Shown: piece by piece, positions 18,363-26,602 of the stretch
Layout of the letters: each line of letters opens with the position of its first letter
Numbering within the stretch: the stretch's first letter is position 1
Origin: Fodinibius salinus
GTDB lineage: Bacteria > Bacteroidota > Rhodothermia > Balneolales > Balneolaceae
Reading direction: 5' to 3'
DNA length: 64,000 nt
Assembly: GCF_008124865.1 (NCBI RefSeq)
Contig: NZ_VNHY01000002.1
Location: 186,001 to 250,000 of the forward strand
Made by a program: the position numbers and the translations under genes
Notes under the pieces: generated by a model
The model's input: only the letters and a program-made list of their open reading frames with translations
Database searches by the model: none
What the model was told of the DNA's origin: nothing

Positions 18363-20906
18363 CTATCCCTTTTCAGCAATTAGCTGCTTGGCAATATCCA
18401 TGTTCACATCTTCGGGATCAAAATCGTCGGGGAGGCTAATGTTCGTCTTGCCAAATTTAATATACGGACCATACCGCCCGTTCATCACACGTACCTTTTT
18501 GTTTTCTTCGGGATGCTTCCCAAGATCTTTAATAACTTTTTTGTTTTTTGATGATCGTTTTTTCTTCTGCTCCAGTAGGTCCAGAGCACGATCTAAAGTT
18601 ACATCGAGTACGTGATCGTTCTTTTTGAGCGATGCAAAAGTTCCGTCATGCACTACAAAAGGCCCATACCGGCCAACCCCGGCACGTACCACTTCTCCAG
18701 TATCGGGATGTTCGCCCAGCGGACGCGGGAGTTCCAGCAGGCGCAGTGCCAGATCTACATCCACATCTTCGGGCTTCATATCATCAAGCAACGAAGCACG
18801 GTCAGGCTTTTTGTTGTCGTCCGTTACTTCCCCAACCTGTACATAAGGACCGTATCGTCCATTCAACACAAAGATAGGCTCTCCGGTATCAGGATGCTGA
18901 CCTATAGACTGCGGTCCCTTTTCTTCGGCCTCAATAAGTTCCTCAAGTTTTTCAACCGTTATATCACTGGGCTTCCAGCTCTCAGGGATAGAAGTAGTCA
19001 GTTCTTCGCCCTCTACTTCCTTTTTGATGTAGGGACCGTACCGACCCACTAGAATATTAATCCCATTTAGTCCCGGCAGCGGCAAATTGAGCTGTCGTGC
19101 ATCATCGGGATCAATCTCATCTTCTTGCTCATCGACTTTTGCCTTTAGGCCTTTTTCACCCTTGTAATACTCACTTAAATATTGATCAGTATCAAGCTCA
19201 CCGTGGGCAATTTGGTCTAGCTTTGCTTCCATCTGGGATGTAAAATCACTGTCCACTACATCATGCAAGTTCTCTTCCAGAAGCTCCGTTACGGCAAAGG
19301 CTGTAAAAGTAGGAATCAGCGTCTTGCCGTCGGCCTCAGCATAACCCCGATTTTGAATCGTACTTATGATAGATGCATAGGTACTGGGTCGGCCCACGCC
19401 TTGTTTTTCGAGCTCTTTCACCAGTGTCGCTTCTGTAAATCTTGAAGGAGGCTGTGTCTCGTGAGAGGTTGGCTCGATACCTTCTTCGGTAACTTCTTCT
19501 CCTTCGGCAAGCTTCGGTAAAAATCGTTCTTGATTTGCTAGTGCCGCATTCGGGTCATCACTGCCTTCTACATACGCACGGAAGAAACCCGGAAAGATGA
19601 TTTCTTTTCCACTTGTTTTAAATTCAGCTACTTTGCCATCGGCATCAGCCTTAATAGTCACGTTAGTAAACTCCAACTCGGCTTTGGCCATCTGGGTAGC
19701 TATGGTACGCTTCCAGATTAGATCATACAGCTTAAACTGGTCACCGTATAAACCGGCCTCTTGAGGTTTCTTAAAATAACTGCCCGCCGGACGGATGGCC
19801 TCATGGGCCTCCTGTGCTGCTTTTTGTCCGCCGTAATTTCGCGGACGATCAAATAAATATTTTTTGCCGTATTCATCTTTTACCGCATTCCGGGCTGCGT
19901 TAATGGCCTGTCCCGAGAGTCGCGCCGAATCGGTACGCATGTAAGTAATATGACCATTTTCATACAGTTTTTGTGCCACACCCATCGTCCGCTTGGCCGA
20001 AAAGTTCAGCTTGCGGTTCGCTTCCTGCTGTAGAGTAGAAGTAATAAAAGCCGCTGACGGATTTCGTTTGCGACGATTTTTCTTTACTTCTGATACTTCC
20101 CATTCTGCTCCATTTAAATCATCACGCAATTCTGAAGCTGAATCATCATCCAGCAATACCACCTTTTCCGGTTTCTTAAGCTTGCCGGTGTTTTCATCAA
20201 AGTCTTTGCCAGAAGCCAAACGCTTTCCATCAAGACGCGTAAGATCAGCCTCAAAGATATCAGACTCGTTTAATTTGTGCAGCTTCGCTTTTAAGTCCCA
20301 GTAGCGGGCAGAACGAAATTTCATGCGTTCGCGCTCCCGCTCTACTAAAAACCGTACGGCCACCGACTGCACACGTCCCGCCGAAAGGCCGGGTGCAATT
20401 TTCTTCCACAGCAGTGGCGAAATAGTATATCCTGCAAGACGGTCGATAATACGTCGTGCTTCTTGCGCGTTCACCAGGTTGATATCAATATCCCGAAAAT
20501 GATTAAGTGACTCTTTGATAGCCTCTTCGGTAATTTCTCGAAAGACCATCCGCTTAACGGGTACATCGGGCTTTAAAATTTCGGTGAGATGCCACGATAT
20601 GGCTTCACCTTCGCGGTCTTCATCAGTAGCAAGAATTAGTTCATCCGAATCTTTGAGCTCTTTTTTAAGTCGGCGTACAACCTTCTTTTTACCGGATGGA
20701 ATAACGTAGAGCGGCTCAAATCCGTCATCGGTATTCACTCCCAGGTTTGACCACTCTTCACCTTTAAATTTCTTAGGCACTTCTTTGGCATTCGCCGGTA
20801 AATCACGAATATGTCCCATCGACGAATCGATCACATAATCGTCCGGCAAATACTTTTTGAGGGTCTTAATTTTTGTGGGTGACTCTACAATTACAAGAGA
20901 CTTCAT
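18363..20906 (-). CDS. topA: DNA topoisomerase I
   Basis: A type IA topoisomerase that relaxes negative supercoils. The 847-residue protein starts with the Toprim domain (KSLVIVESPTKIKTLKKYL) and carries the active-site Tyr in GHITYMRTDS (about residue 322). The C-terminus lacks the tetracysteine zinc fingers of E. coli. It instead has four repeats with GRYGPY/F cores (about residues 610-830), as in Bacteroidota and Chlorobi. It is complete. The peroxiredoxin gene lies 12 bases upstream on the same strand. Confidence 0.97.
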   Translation of the reverse strand: MKSLVIVESPTKIKTLKKYLPDDYVIDSSMGHIRDLPANAKEVPKKFKGEEWSNLGVNTDDGFEPLYVIPSGKKKVVRRLKKELKDSDELILATDEDREGEAISWHLTEILKPDVPVKRMVFREITEEAIKESLNHFRDIDINLVNAQEARRIIDRLAGYTISPLLWKKIAPGLSAGRVQSVAVRFLVERERERMKFRSARYWDLKAKLHKLNESDIFEADLTRLDGKRLASGKDFDENTGKLKKPEKVVLLDDDSASELRDDLNGAEWEVSEVKKNRRKRNPSAAFITSTLQQEANRKLNFSAKRTMGVAQKLYENGHITYMRTDSARLSGQAINAARNAVKDEYGKKYLFDRPRNYGGQKAAQEAHEAIRPAGSYFKKPQEAGLYGDQFKLYDLIWKRTIATQMAKAELEFTNVTIKADADGKVAEFKTSGKEIIFPGFFRAYVEGSDDPNAALANQERFLPKLAEGEEVTEEGIEPTSHETQPPSRFTEATLVKELEKQGVGRPSTYASIISTIQNRGYAEADGKTLIPTFTAFAVTELLEENLHDVVDSDFTSQMEAKLDQIAHGELDTDQYLSEYYKGEKGLKAKVDEQEDEIDPDDARQLNLPLPGLNGINILVGRYGPYIKKEVEGEELTTSIPESWKPSDITVEKLEELIEAEEKGPQSIGQHPDTGEPIFVLNGRYGPYVQVGEVTDDNKKPDRASLLDDMKPEDVDVDLALRLLELPRPLGEHPDTGEVVRAGVGRYGPFVVHDGTFASLKKNDHVLDVTLDRALDLLEQKKKRSSKNKKVIKDLGKHPEENKKVRVMNGRYGPYIKFGKTNISLPDDFDPEDVNMDIAKQLIAEKG

Positions 20907-20918
20907 ATAATAACTTTT

Positions 20919-21392
20919 CTACAAATTCTTGATCACTTCTTTGAGCTCTTCAGCGTGATCGTTGGTATTAACTTTTTCAATAATTGCTTGTACAGTACCA
21001 TCGGTACCTATTACATAAGCCGAACGGCTGGGCGCCTGATATTCGTTACCAAACATCTGTTTATCAACAATAGAATCGGTTGCTTCGGCAAACTTATATT
21101 CTGGATCGGAGGCCAATATATAGTTAATATCAAGCTTCTCGGCGTAATTCTTGTGCGAGCCGCAGCTGTCTTTACTAACAGCTACCAGGTTGTACTCGCG
21201 CTCATCAAACCAGTCCGCCTGATCTGCCAAACTTTTATTTTGCTTGTCGCAACCTGAGGTATTATTCCGCATATACACCGAAACAATTGTGGGACGATCC
21301 AGCAATTCAGAAAAAGTAACCGTCTGCTCAGTGCCGTCCTTCACGATATCCAGCGCAAAATCGGTATCTATTTGTGTTCCTTGCTTTACCAT
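20919..21392 (-). CDS. Peroxiredoxin, Bcp/AhpC-TSA family
   Basis: A 157-residue thioredoxin-fold peroxidase. The peroxidatic site is NNTSGCDKQ, keeping the Thr-x-x-Cys arrangement. There is no Cys five residues after it, as in E. coli Bcp. A second Cys lies in SKDSCGSHKNYAEKL instead, so it may use an atypical resolving Cys or act as a 1-Cys enzyme. There is no signal peptide, so it is cytoplasmic. It is the first gene of a unit with topA. Confidence 0.88.
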   Translation of the reverse strand: MVKQGTQIDTDFALDIVKDGTEQTVTFSELLDRPTIVSVYMRNNTSGCDKQNKSLADQADWFDEREYNLVAVSKDSCGSHKNYAEKLDINYILASDPEYKFAEATDSIVDKQMFGNEYQAPSRSAYVIGTDGTVQAIIEKVNTNDHAEELKEVIKNL

Positions 21393-21937
21393 ATTGTTTT
21401 TTAAAATCCTGGCTTATTAATGTTTCACGATTTGTATTAACTATACTACAACCCAAAATCGTTCATCTCATTCGATGTTTATTCTTTTATAATAAAATGA
21501 TCCGCAGGATACTGCAATAAATCTTTTGATTGCCGAAGGTACGGTCTGTAATTGAAGATTAGATGAAGGCGGAAGCCATAAAATGTAAGACGGCGGAAGT
21601 AAGATAGCGGGTAAACGCAATATCTAAAAAATCAATTTGCAAGTATTATAGAGCAACAACATCCTATTTATGAATAACCATTCATGAAATTAACCATCTG
21701 CTCTTATATATCACTTTCCGCAATAGTTTAGCTCTCCAATTGCGCCATGCGGCTGTATCTATACCATCTAAGTATTGCTTGCTGATAAAATACGTAGCAA
21801 TTCATTGTTATTTCTGATTTATTCCTACATAACGGCATTAAATCATTACCATTTCCTGCCTGATATTCCTTATTTTCTTGAACAATCACATATAGTGTGG
21901 CCGTTAAAATTATCACTCACCCAGAAGATTAAAATTT
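21393..21937. other. Intergenic region between peroxiredoxin and amn
   Basis: A 545-base A/T-rich gap between divergent genes. I see no convincing ORF, RNA gene or repeat. Two copies of GGCGGAAG lie near 21568-21595, and a small inverted repeat (TTTATGAAT/ATTCATGAAA) lies near 21667-21689. It presumably holds promoters for both flanking genes, but no clear TAnnTTTG element was found. Confidence 0.5.
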
Positions 21938-23128
21938 ATGTCAGACCGATTCGAATTTAATACTCAGGATATTGACTCTACTGAAGAACTCCATCAGCAA
22001 ATGGAAGAAGCCTGTGATTTGATGGAATCTATTTATGAGGATGGTGAATATCCGAAGGTGTTAGTTAAACGTTCGTGGTCAAAACACAATCCCATTATCA
22101 CCGGAGAAATGGCCAAGCCTAAGGCCTACCGCTGGTACCTGCTGCGGGAGCTAAAAAAATTGGGTGAGAAAGGAGCTCAAATTAAGGTGATACCCTCACG
22201 CGAACGCCGCCCGCTCAACGATCCGGAACTGCTCGAAAACACTGACGAGGACGACTGGGATATCACCCAGAAGAAACTCTTTCTCTTTAGTCCTGAACGT
22301 ATTGAAATTTCGCTGAACCGGCTCAGTCATTACACTGGCACCGATCCCGAAGATTTTCAACGCTATATCCTGTTTACCAATTACGATATGCACGTAGAAG
22401 AGTTTTTGAAAAAATATCCTGACTGTGTAAAGCCGAGTCGGGGCGGCGTACAAATGCCGGCCTTTCATCACAAGTTACCCAATAATAAAGGCGTAACCCT
22501 TATCAATATTGGCGTAGGACCCTCAAATGCTAAAACTATTACTGATCACGTGGCTGTACTGCGTCCCGATGCCATGATTATGGTCGGCCACTGTGGCGGG
22601 CTCCGTAATCACCAAGCCATTGGCGACTTTGTATTAGCTACCGGATTTATGCGTGCCGACGGGGTGCTTGATGAGATTCTACCGCTCAACATCCCCATCA
22701 CACCCAACTACCTGCTTAATGTATATCTGAAGGAAGTACTCGATTCTTATAATCGTGATCATCGGCTAGGCACAGTATATAGTACCAACAATCGTAACTG
22801 GGAGTTCGTCAAAGGACGGACTGTCGAACAAATCCATATGAGCCGCAGTATCGCTGTGGATATGGAATCGGCTACCGTAGCCACCAACGGCTACCGATAT
22901 CGTATCCCCAATGCTACGCTGCTCTGCGTGAGCGATAAGCCCCTGCACGGCAAACCCAAGCTCAGTGATGAGGCACAAAATTTTTATGAAGACTCCAAGC
23001 AAATGCACTTGGATATCGTGCTTGAAGCCCTGGATATTTGCAAAGAAAGCTATCCGGAAGGATTGCCCAACGCCAGCATCCGCGCAATGAATGAACCCCT
23101 TATGGGTGGACCTGATGAGGATAGCTAA
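21938..23128 (+). CDS. amn: AMP nucleosidase
   Basis: Hydrolyses AMP to adenine and ribose 5-phosphate. The C-terminal phosphorylase-like domain contains INIGVGPSNAKTITDHVAVL, MVGHCGGLRNHQAIGDFV and the nucleoside-binding VDMESATVATNGY. The 396-residue length is shorter than E. coli Amn (about 480) but holds an N-terminal regulatory-type domain and the complete catalytic domain. There is no signal peptide. It is the first of a series of plus-strand genes, and the frame after its stop continues into a disrupted small membrane-protein gene. Confidence 0.93.
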   Translation: MSDRFEFNTQDIDSTEELHQQMEEACDLMESIYEDGEYPKVLVKRSWSKHNPIITGEMAKPKAYRWYLLRELKKLGEKGAQIKVIPSRERRPLNDPELLENTDEDDWDITQKKLFLFSPERIEISLNRLSHYTGTDPEDFQRYILFTNYDMHVEEFLKKYPDCVKPSRGGVQMPAFHHKLPNNKGVTLINIGVGPSNAKTITDHVAVLRPDAMIMVGHCGGLRNHQAIGDFVLATGFMRADGVLDEILPLNIPITPNYLLNVYLKEVLDSYNRDHRLGTVYSTNNRNWEFVKGRTVEQIHMSRSIAVDMESATVATNGYRYRIPNATLLCVSDKPLHGKPKLSDEAQNFYEDSKQMHLDIVLEALDICKESYPEGLPNASIRAMNEPLMGGPDEDS

Positions 23129-23144
23129 ACATACTTCTGTCGAA

Positions 23145-23401
23145 ATGGACAAAAAAATAAGATATTAAATTCTGTTTGGTTCCCTCTTATAACACCCCTC
23201 ACTTGTGTAATCAGTATCTGTGTTTTGCTTTTTTGGCCCGGATCCGCCAAATACATCATGGTATTTTTATTACTAGGCTTAACACCAGGTTTAATGTCTA
23301 ATTTTCACAGGGAAAAACAGTTTGAAACACCTTATTTCACTATTAACATGGTCACTTTAATATTGGTTATCATCTTTGTGTATTTTGCATTACAAGGATG
23401 A
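23145..23401 (+). pseudogene. Small membrane protein interrupted at an A7 run
   Basis: ATG GAC is followed by seven A residues (23151-23157), and the frame stops at once (TAA 23166-23168). Adding one A would give an 85-residue protein beginning MDKKNKILNSVWF. It would have three hydrophobic segments (LITPLTCVISICVLLFW, YIMVFLLLGLTPGL, TLILVIIFVYFAL) and end at TGA 23399-23401. The continuous open frame and strongly membrane-like composition suggest a real gene. It may be a mutation, an assembly error at the homopolymer, or slippage-dependent expression. Confidence 0.6.
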
Positions 23402-23523
23402 AATGTACAGGTACTAGAGTGTGCTTGTGCCAATAGGTTCCCAGAGCAAACTCCTTATTATTCTGATTATCAGAATGCAGAGATGCTTATTTAGCATGTA
23501 AACAAAAATAATACCCGGGAATA

Positions 23524-23766
23524 ATGAAATTACTTTCCAATAATACGCTTCGTATTGTATCAGGTATTTTTATGATTACTGCCGTTTTACTTACTTTCGC
23601 CAATTTTGCTAATATGATTCTAATTTACATTATTGGCGGAACGGGATTATTTTTATTTGGCATATATTTGCTCAAGACTGATAAGAGCAAATATAAGTCA
23701 AAGCTTGCTCCATACCTTCTGGGTATTACTGCCATAATAATTTATTTGGTAATAATGACTTTATAG
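23524..23766 (+). CDS. Small integral membrane protein, unknown
   Basis: An 80-residue, almost wholly hydrophobic protein with three predicted membrane segments (about residues 10-25, 28-48 and 62-79) separated by a short charged loop (KTDKSKYKSK). I do not recognise the family. It follows another small membrane-protein frame (23145-23401) and precedes a terminator, so the two may belong together. There is no clear Shine-Dalgarno sequence, which is common for this kind of organism. Confidence 0.65.
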   Translation: MKLLSNNTLRIVSGIFMITAVLLTFANFANMILIYIIGGTGLFLFGIYLLKTDKSKYKSKLAPYLLGITAIIIYLVIMTL

Positions 23767-23794
23767 ATAACAATTTCCTTTCAAATTTATTTCT

Positions 23795-23829
23795 AACCCT
23801 GGTTAACTTTAATATAGCCGGGGTTTTTA
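23795..23829 (+). terminator. Probable Rho-independent terminator
   Basis: AACCCTGG (23795-23802) pairs with CCGGGGTT (23818-23825, one mismatch) and a short T-tract follows (to 23827). It lies 29 bases after the 80-residue membrane protein gene. Confidence 0.7.
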
Positions 23830-23977
23830 TTTAATGCCTACCCTTTCCACCTCATTATCCCCCTCATGATGTTACACCTAAAACAACAATACTTTACTGT
23901 TTAACAACAAAAATTTATTGTTATTCAATAATATTTTTTATTATTTACCGGTGAACATCAAGAAATAATTGACATTT

Positions 23978-24619
23978 ATGGCTTGGAAATGGTTTAAAAA
24001 CGACTGGAGCATTGCCGGATTCCTGCTCTTTTGTGCTCAGTTTGCGTGGGCGATGTACCTCCTCTCGTTTATAGTGTACTCGGCACTGTTTCTATTGGGA
24101 ACACTATTAGGGTCTGGAATATTTGCTCCTTTTGATCTGCCGGCCCAGTTTAAAATCCAAGACTTTACAAAAGTAGTTGCCAATAGCAAGACCATGGATA
24201 TCTTTGGAAGTCCTATAGTGGAACTAGATGTCAGTACACTTGGCACTGAGATCCAACGCACGTGGACCACTTCTTTAGCAAGTGTAATGATCCTCGGTCT
24301 CAATGGGATTATCCTGTATGGACTTACCTTACTCAAGCGAATTTTACAAAGCCTCCAACGGGAACAACCCTGGAGCAAACAGAATTCAAAAAACTTACGA
24401 ATAATCGGCTATTTGATGGTGCTTGCAGTCCCCTATAAGTACGGTATCGGCTGGCTTTCCTATTTGACCATTCAGCAAGTTCAACTGCCGGAAAATATCT
24501 CCCTGTTCTGGCCACCCATTGCATGGGAACTGGGACTAGCCGGGCTCGCGGTTCTGCTGGTCGCCTACATTTTTGAGGAAGGCACACGGCTGTATGAGGA
24601 ACAAAAGCTTACAGTATAA
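23978..24619 (+). CDS. DUF2975 family membrane protein
   Basis: A membrane protein of about 213 residues with four hydrophobic segments (about residues 10-40, 90-115, 145-165 and 175-195). The C-terminus FEEGTRLYEEQKLTV is typical of DUF2975 proteins. Such proteins are usually paired with a small Cro/CI-type regulator, and one starts two bases after this stop codon. The function is not established; a sensor or partner role for the regulator is inferred from the pairing. A TTG at 23969 is an alternative start. Confidence 0.8.
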   Translation: MAWKWFKNDWSIAGFLLFCAQFAWAMYLLSFIVYSALFLLGTLLGSGIFAPFDLPAQFKIQDFTKVVANSKTMDIFGSPIVELDVSTLGTEIQRTWTTSLASVMILGLNGIILYGLTLLKRILQSLQREQPWSKQNSKNLRIIGYLMVLAVPYKYGIGWLSYLTIQQVQLPENISLFWPPIAWELGLAGLAVLLVAYIFEEGTRLYEEQKLTV

Positions 24620-24621
24620 CC

Positions 24622-24843
24622 ATGGCTATAAAAGTAAATTTGGATTTGATGCTGGTAAAGCGCGACATGACGCTGACCGAGCTTTCTGAGGAAGTCGGCG
24701 TTACGATTTCCAATCTCTCAATCCTAAAAACGGGAAAAGCCAAGGCCGTACGATTTTCGACACTCAACGCTATCTGCGAAGCACTGGATTGCCAGCCAGG
24801 CGATATTTTGGAATACGAGACAGACACCAATGATGAGAGGTGA
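24622..24843 (+). CDS. Small XRE/Cro-type helix-turn-helix regulator
   Basis: A 73-residue DNA-binding protein of the YozG-like type. The helix-turn-helix covers MTLTELSEEVGVTISNLSILKTGKAKAVRFSTL, and the end (LNAICEALDCQPGDILEYE) is the family signature. It follows the DUF2975 gene with a two-base gap, the usual arrangement. It probably controls its own operon and perhaps the ABC exporter genes downstream at 24980. Confidence 0.9.
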   Translation: MAIKVNLDLMLVKRDMTLTELSEEVGVTISNLSILKTGKAKAVRFSTLNAICEALDCQPGDILEYETDTNDER

Positions 24844-24979
24844 AACACAAACGCATTGGACCTTATTCCTCGGCAATATATTTTCAATTCACGCTTTATG
24901 TCTATTCGTTCTATCACTGAAACCTGAATAAAGAACAGTCGTACACAACGATCAAATACTAATTACATACCAAAAAGTT

Positions 24980-25717
24980 ATGATGCTAAAGGCTCAGAAC
25001 GTCACTAAGACTTTTAAAAAATCAGGAGGCAATGCTTTTAGGCTGCAAATCGACGAGCTGGAGATATCGGAAGGCAGCTTTACGGCTATCCTCGGCCCCA
25101 ACGGCTCTGGTAAGTCAACTTTTCTAAAAACCATTCTCAACCTTTTGTTTGCCGATACCGGCCAAATTTCTCTGCTTGGCACCAGCCACAAAAACAAGGA
25201 GTCACGATCGAAAGTGAGCTATCTTCCTGAAAATTTTTCTTTCCCGAAAAATTTAACTGTAGAGCAAATGCTCCATACGTTTGCAAATCTCAAGGATAAT
25301 AACCCCGATGACCTTGATGCAAAGATTGCTGAACTGGCCGAGGCCTTTAACGTTGATTACCTGGACAAAAAGATCAAAAAGCTCTCCAAAGGGATGACCC
25401 AAACAGTGGCATTGATGCATACCTTTTTGTCTGATGATAAGTTCTATATTCTCGACGAGCCCTTTAACGGACTCGATGCGGTACAAAAAAAGGCTATTAT
25501 GGATTACATCTTCCATCTACAGGCTGAACACAAGATCTCTATTCTTATCACTACACATATCCTCTCGGATATCGACAAAACCTGTGATACGCTCCATCTT
25601 ATAAAAGACGGAGAAATCATTAACACGGCATCTAAAACCGAGATCCAAGGAGAATTCGGATCTGTTGAAGACTACTACTTAAACAATTTTGAACATAAAA
25701 CTGAGACAACTCCATGA
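24980..25717 (+). CDS. ABC transporter ATP-binding protein
   Basis: A 245-residue ATPase. Walker A is GPNGSGKST (about residue 40), the signature is LSKGMTQTV (a diverged LSGGQ), and Walker B is FYILDEPFNGLD; the switch His lies in ITTHIL. The LSKGM signature is typical of ABC-2 drug, antibiotic or copper-type exporters. It overlaps the permease gene by four bases (ATGA). The neighbouring DUF2975/HTH pair may regulate it; the substrate is unknown. Confidence 0.92.
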   Translation: MMLKAQNVTKTFKKSGGNAFRLQIDELEISEGSFTAILGPNGSGKSTFLKTILNLLFADTGQISLLGTSHKNKESRSKVSYLPENFSFPKNLTVEQMLHTFANLKDNNPDDLDAKIAELAEAFNVDYLDKKIKKLSKGMTQTVALMHTFLSDDKFYILDEPFNGLDAVQKKAIMDYIFHLQAEHKISILITTHILSDIDKTCDTLHLIKDGEIINTASKTEIQGEFGSVEDYYLNNFEHKTETTP

Positions 25718-26499
25718 TACGCCTTAATCTATACCAACTGTTCAAAAATAAAACGTTATGGGCCTGGCCGGGTTTATTTCTATTGTTTGTGGTCGCTATG
25801 TTATACTGGGGTGATATTGGAGCTGCCCAAAATAGCTACTCCTTTACCGTCATATTGGGAGAAGGCGAAATTCCCATGTCCCTCGTTATGTCTCAATTAA
25901 CGAGTCTGGTCATCCTTATTTGTATCATTGGATTGCCTAACCATTTTTCCAAAAACCTGACACCTGAGCGGGGATCTCTTCTGTTATCAAAACCGATATC
26001 ACGCAGGGACTTCTTCTTTTCAGACTTTGCTTCGGTATCTGCTGTATTATTCTCTTACACCATTATAAGCATGGTTTTGATGGCCATTCTGCTGGGCGTA
26101 AAGGCAGCAATATTTCCTGTTCAGTTTTTCTTGGCACAGCTCTTGTTTTTTCCGCTTTTGATCATGACATACTATATCAGCATCGTTTTATTCCTGATAC
26201 TCACCGACTCATACTTGGGCGGGGCACTATTGGGATGGATTGTAACAGGGTTCTCTTCGGTATTTCTAAACAGCGACAAAATATTGAGCATGCTTGGCCT
26301 TCAATCCGGTTTTGCAAGTACTTTCATGGATATTCTTAGCTATTTGATACCAAGTGCGGGAGGAATACAAAAAATTGTAGGGCAAGTATATGCCGGTGGA
26401 TTCTCAGCCATCGACGGTGGACTATTAGCCTTTGTGTTGGCCTCATGCCTACCATTCGCATTGTTGAGCTATTATTTACTGCAAAAAAAAGAATTCTAA
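25714..26499 (+). CDS. ABC-2 type permease
   Basis: A 261-residue membrane protein with six likely transmembrane segments (about residues 14-30, 55-75, 105-128, 137-160, 165-185 and 230-255). It is translationally coupled to the ATPase upstream. LTPERGSLLLSKPISRRDFFFSDF is a coupling-helix-like sequence seen in ABC-2 permeases. Together the two genes form an exporter of unknown substrate. The next gene converges with it, 103 bases away. Confidence 0.85.
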   Translation: MIRLNLYQLFKNKTLWAWPGLFLLFVVAMLYWGDIGAAQNSYSFTVILGEGEIPMSLVMSQLTSLVILICIIGLPNHFSKNLTPERGSLLLSKPISRRDFFFSDFASVSAVLFSYTIISMVLMAILLGVKAAIFPVQFFLAQLLFFPLLIMTYYISIVLFLILTDSYLGGALLGWIVTGFSSVFLNSDKILSMLGLQSGFASTFMDILSYLIPSAGGIQKIVGQVYAGGFSAIDGGLLAFVLASCLPFALLSYYLLQKKEF

Positions 26500-26602
26500 T
26501 TTACATAACCGGTAGAATATTTCGTAGTGTCATTGTGCAATGAGTGAGAAGTCAACGATCTATTTCTAATCATTTCGTTTCACTTCCGCCCCTTGCCGGA
26601 GG

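Noticed and set aside
24833-24931. 32-codon ORF overlapping the end of the HTH regulator gene, with a hydrophobic C-terminal half
   Set aside because: No partner, no ribosome-binding site other than the overlap, and weak coding character; kept out of the gene list.
26500-26602. GTCATTGTGCAATGAG-like sequence between the ABC permease and the DUF5916 gene
   Set aside because: It loosely recalls dispersed repeats of other genomes but shows no match to the two repeat copies in this window.
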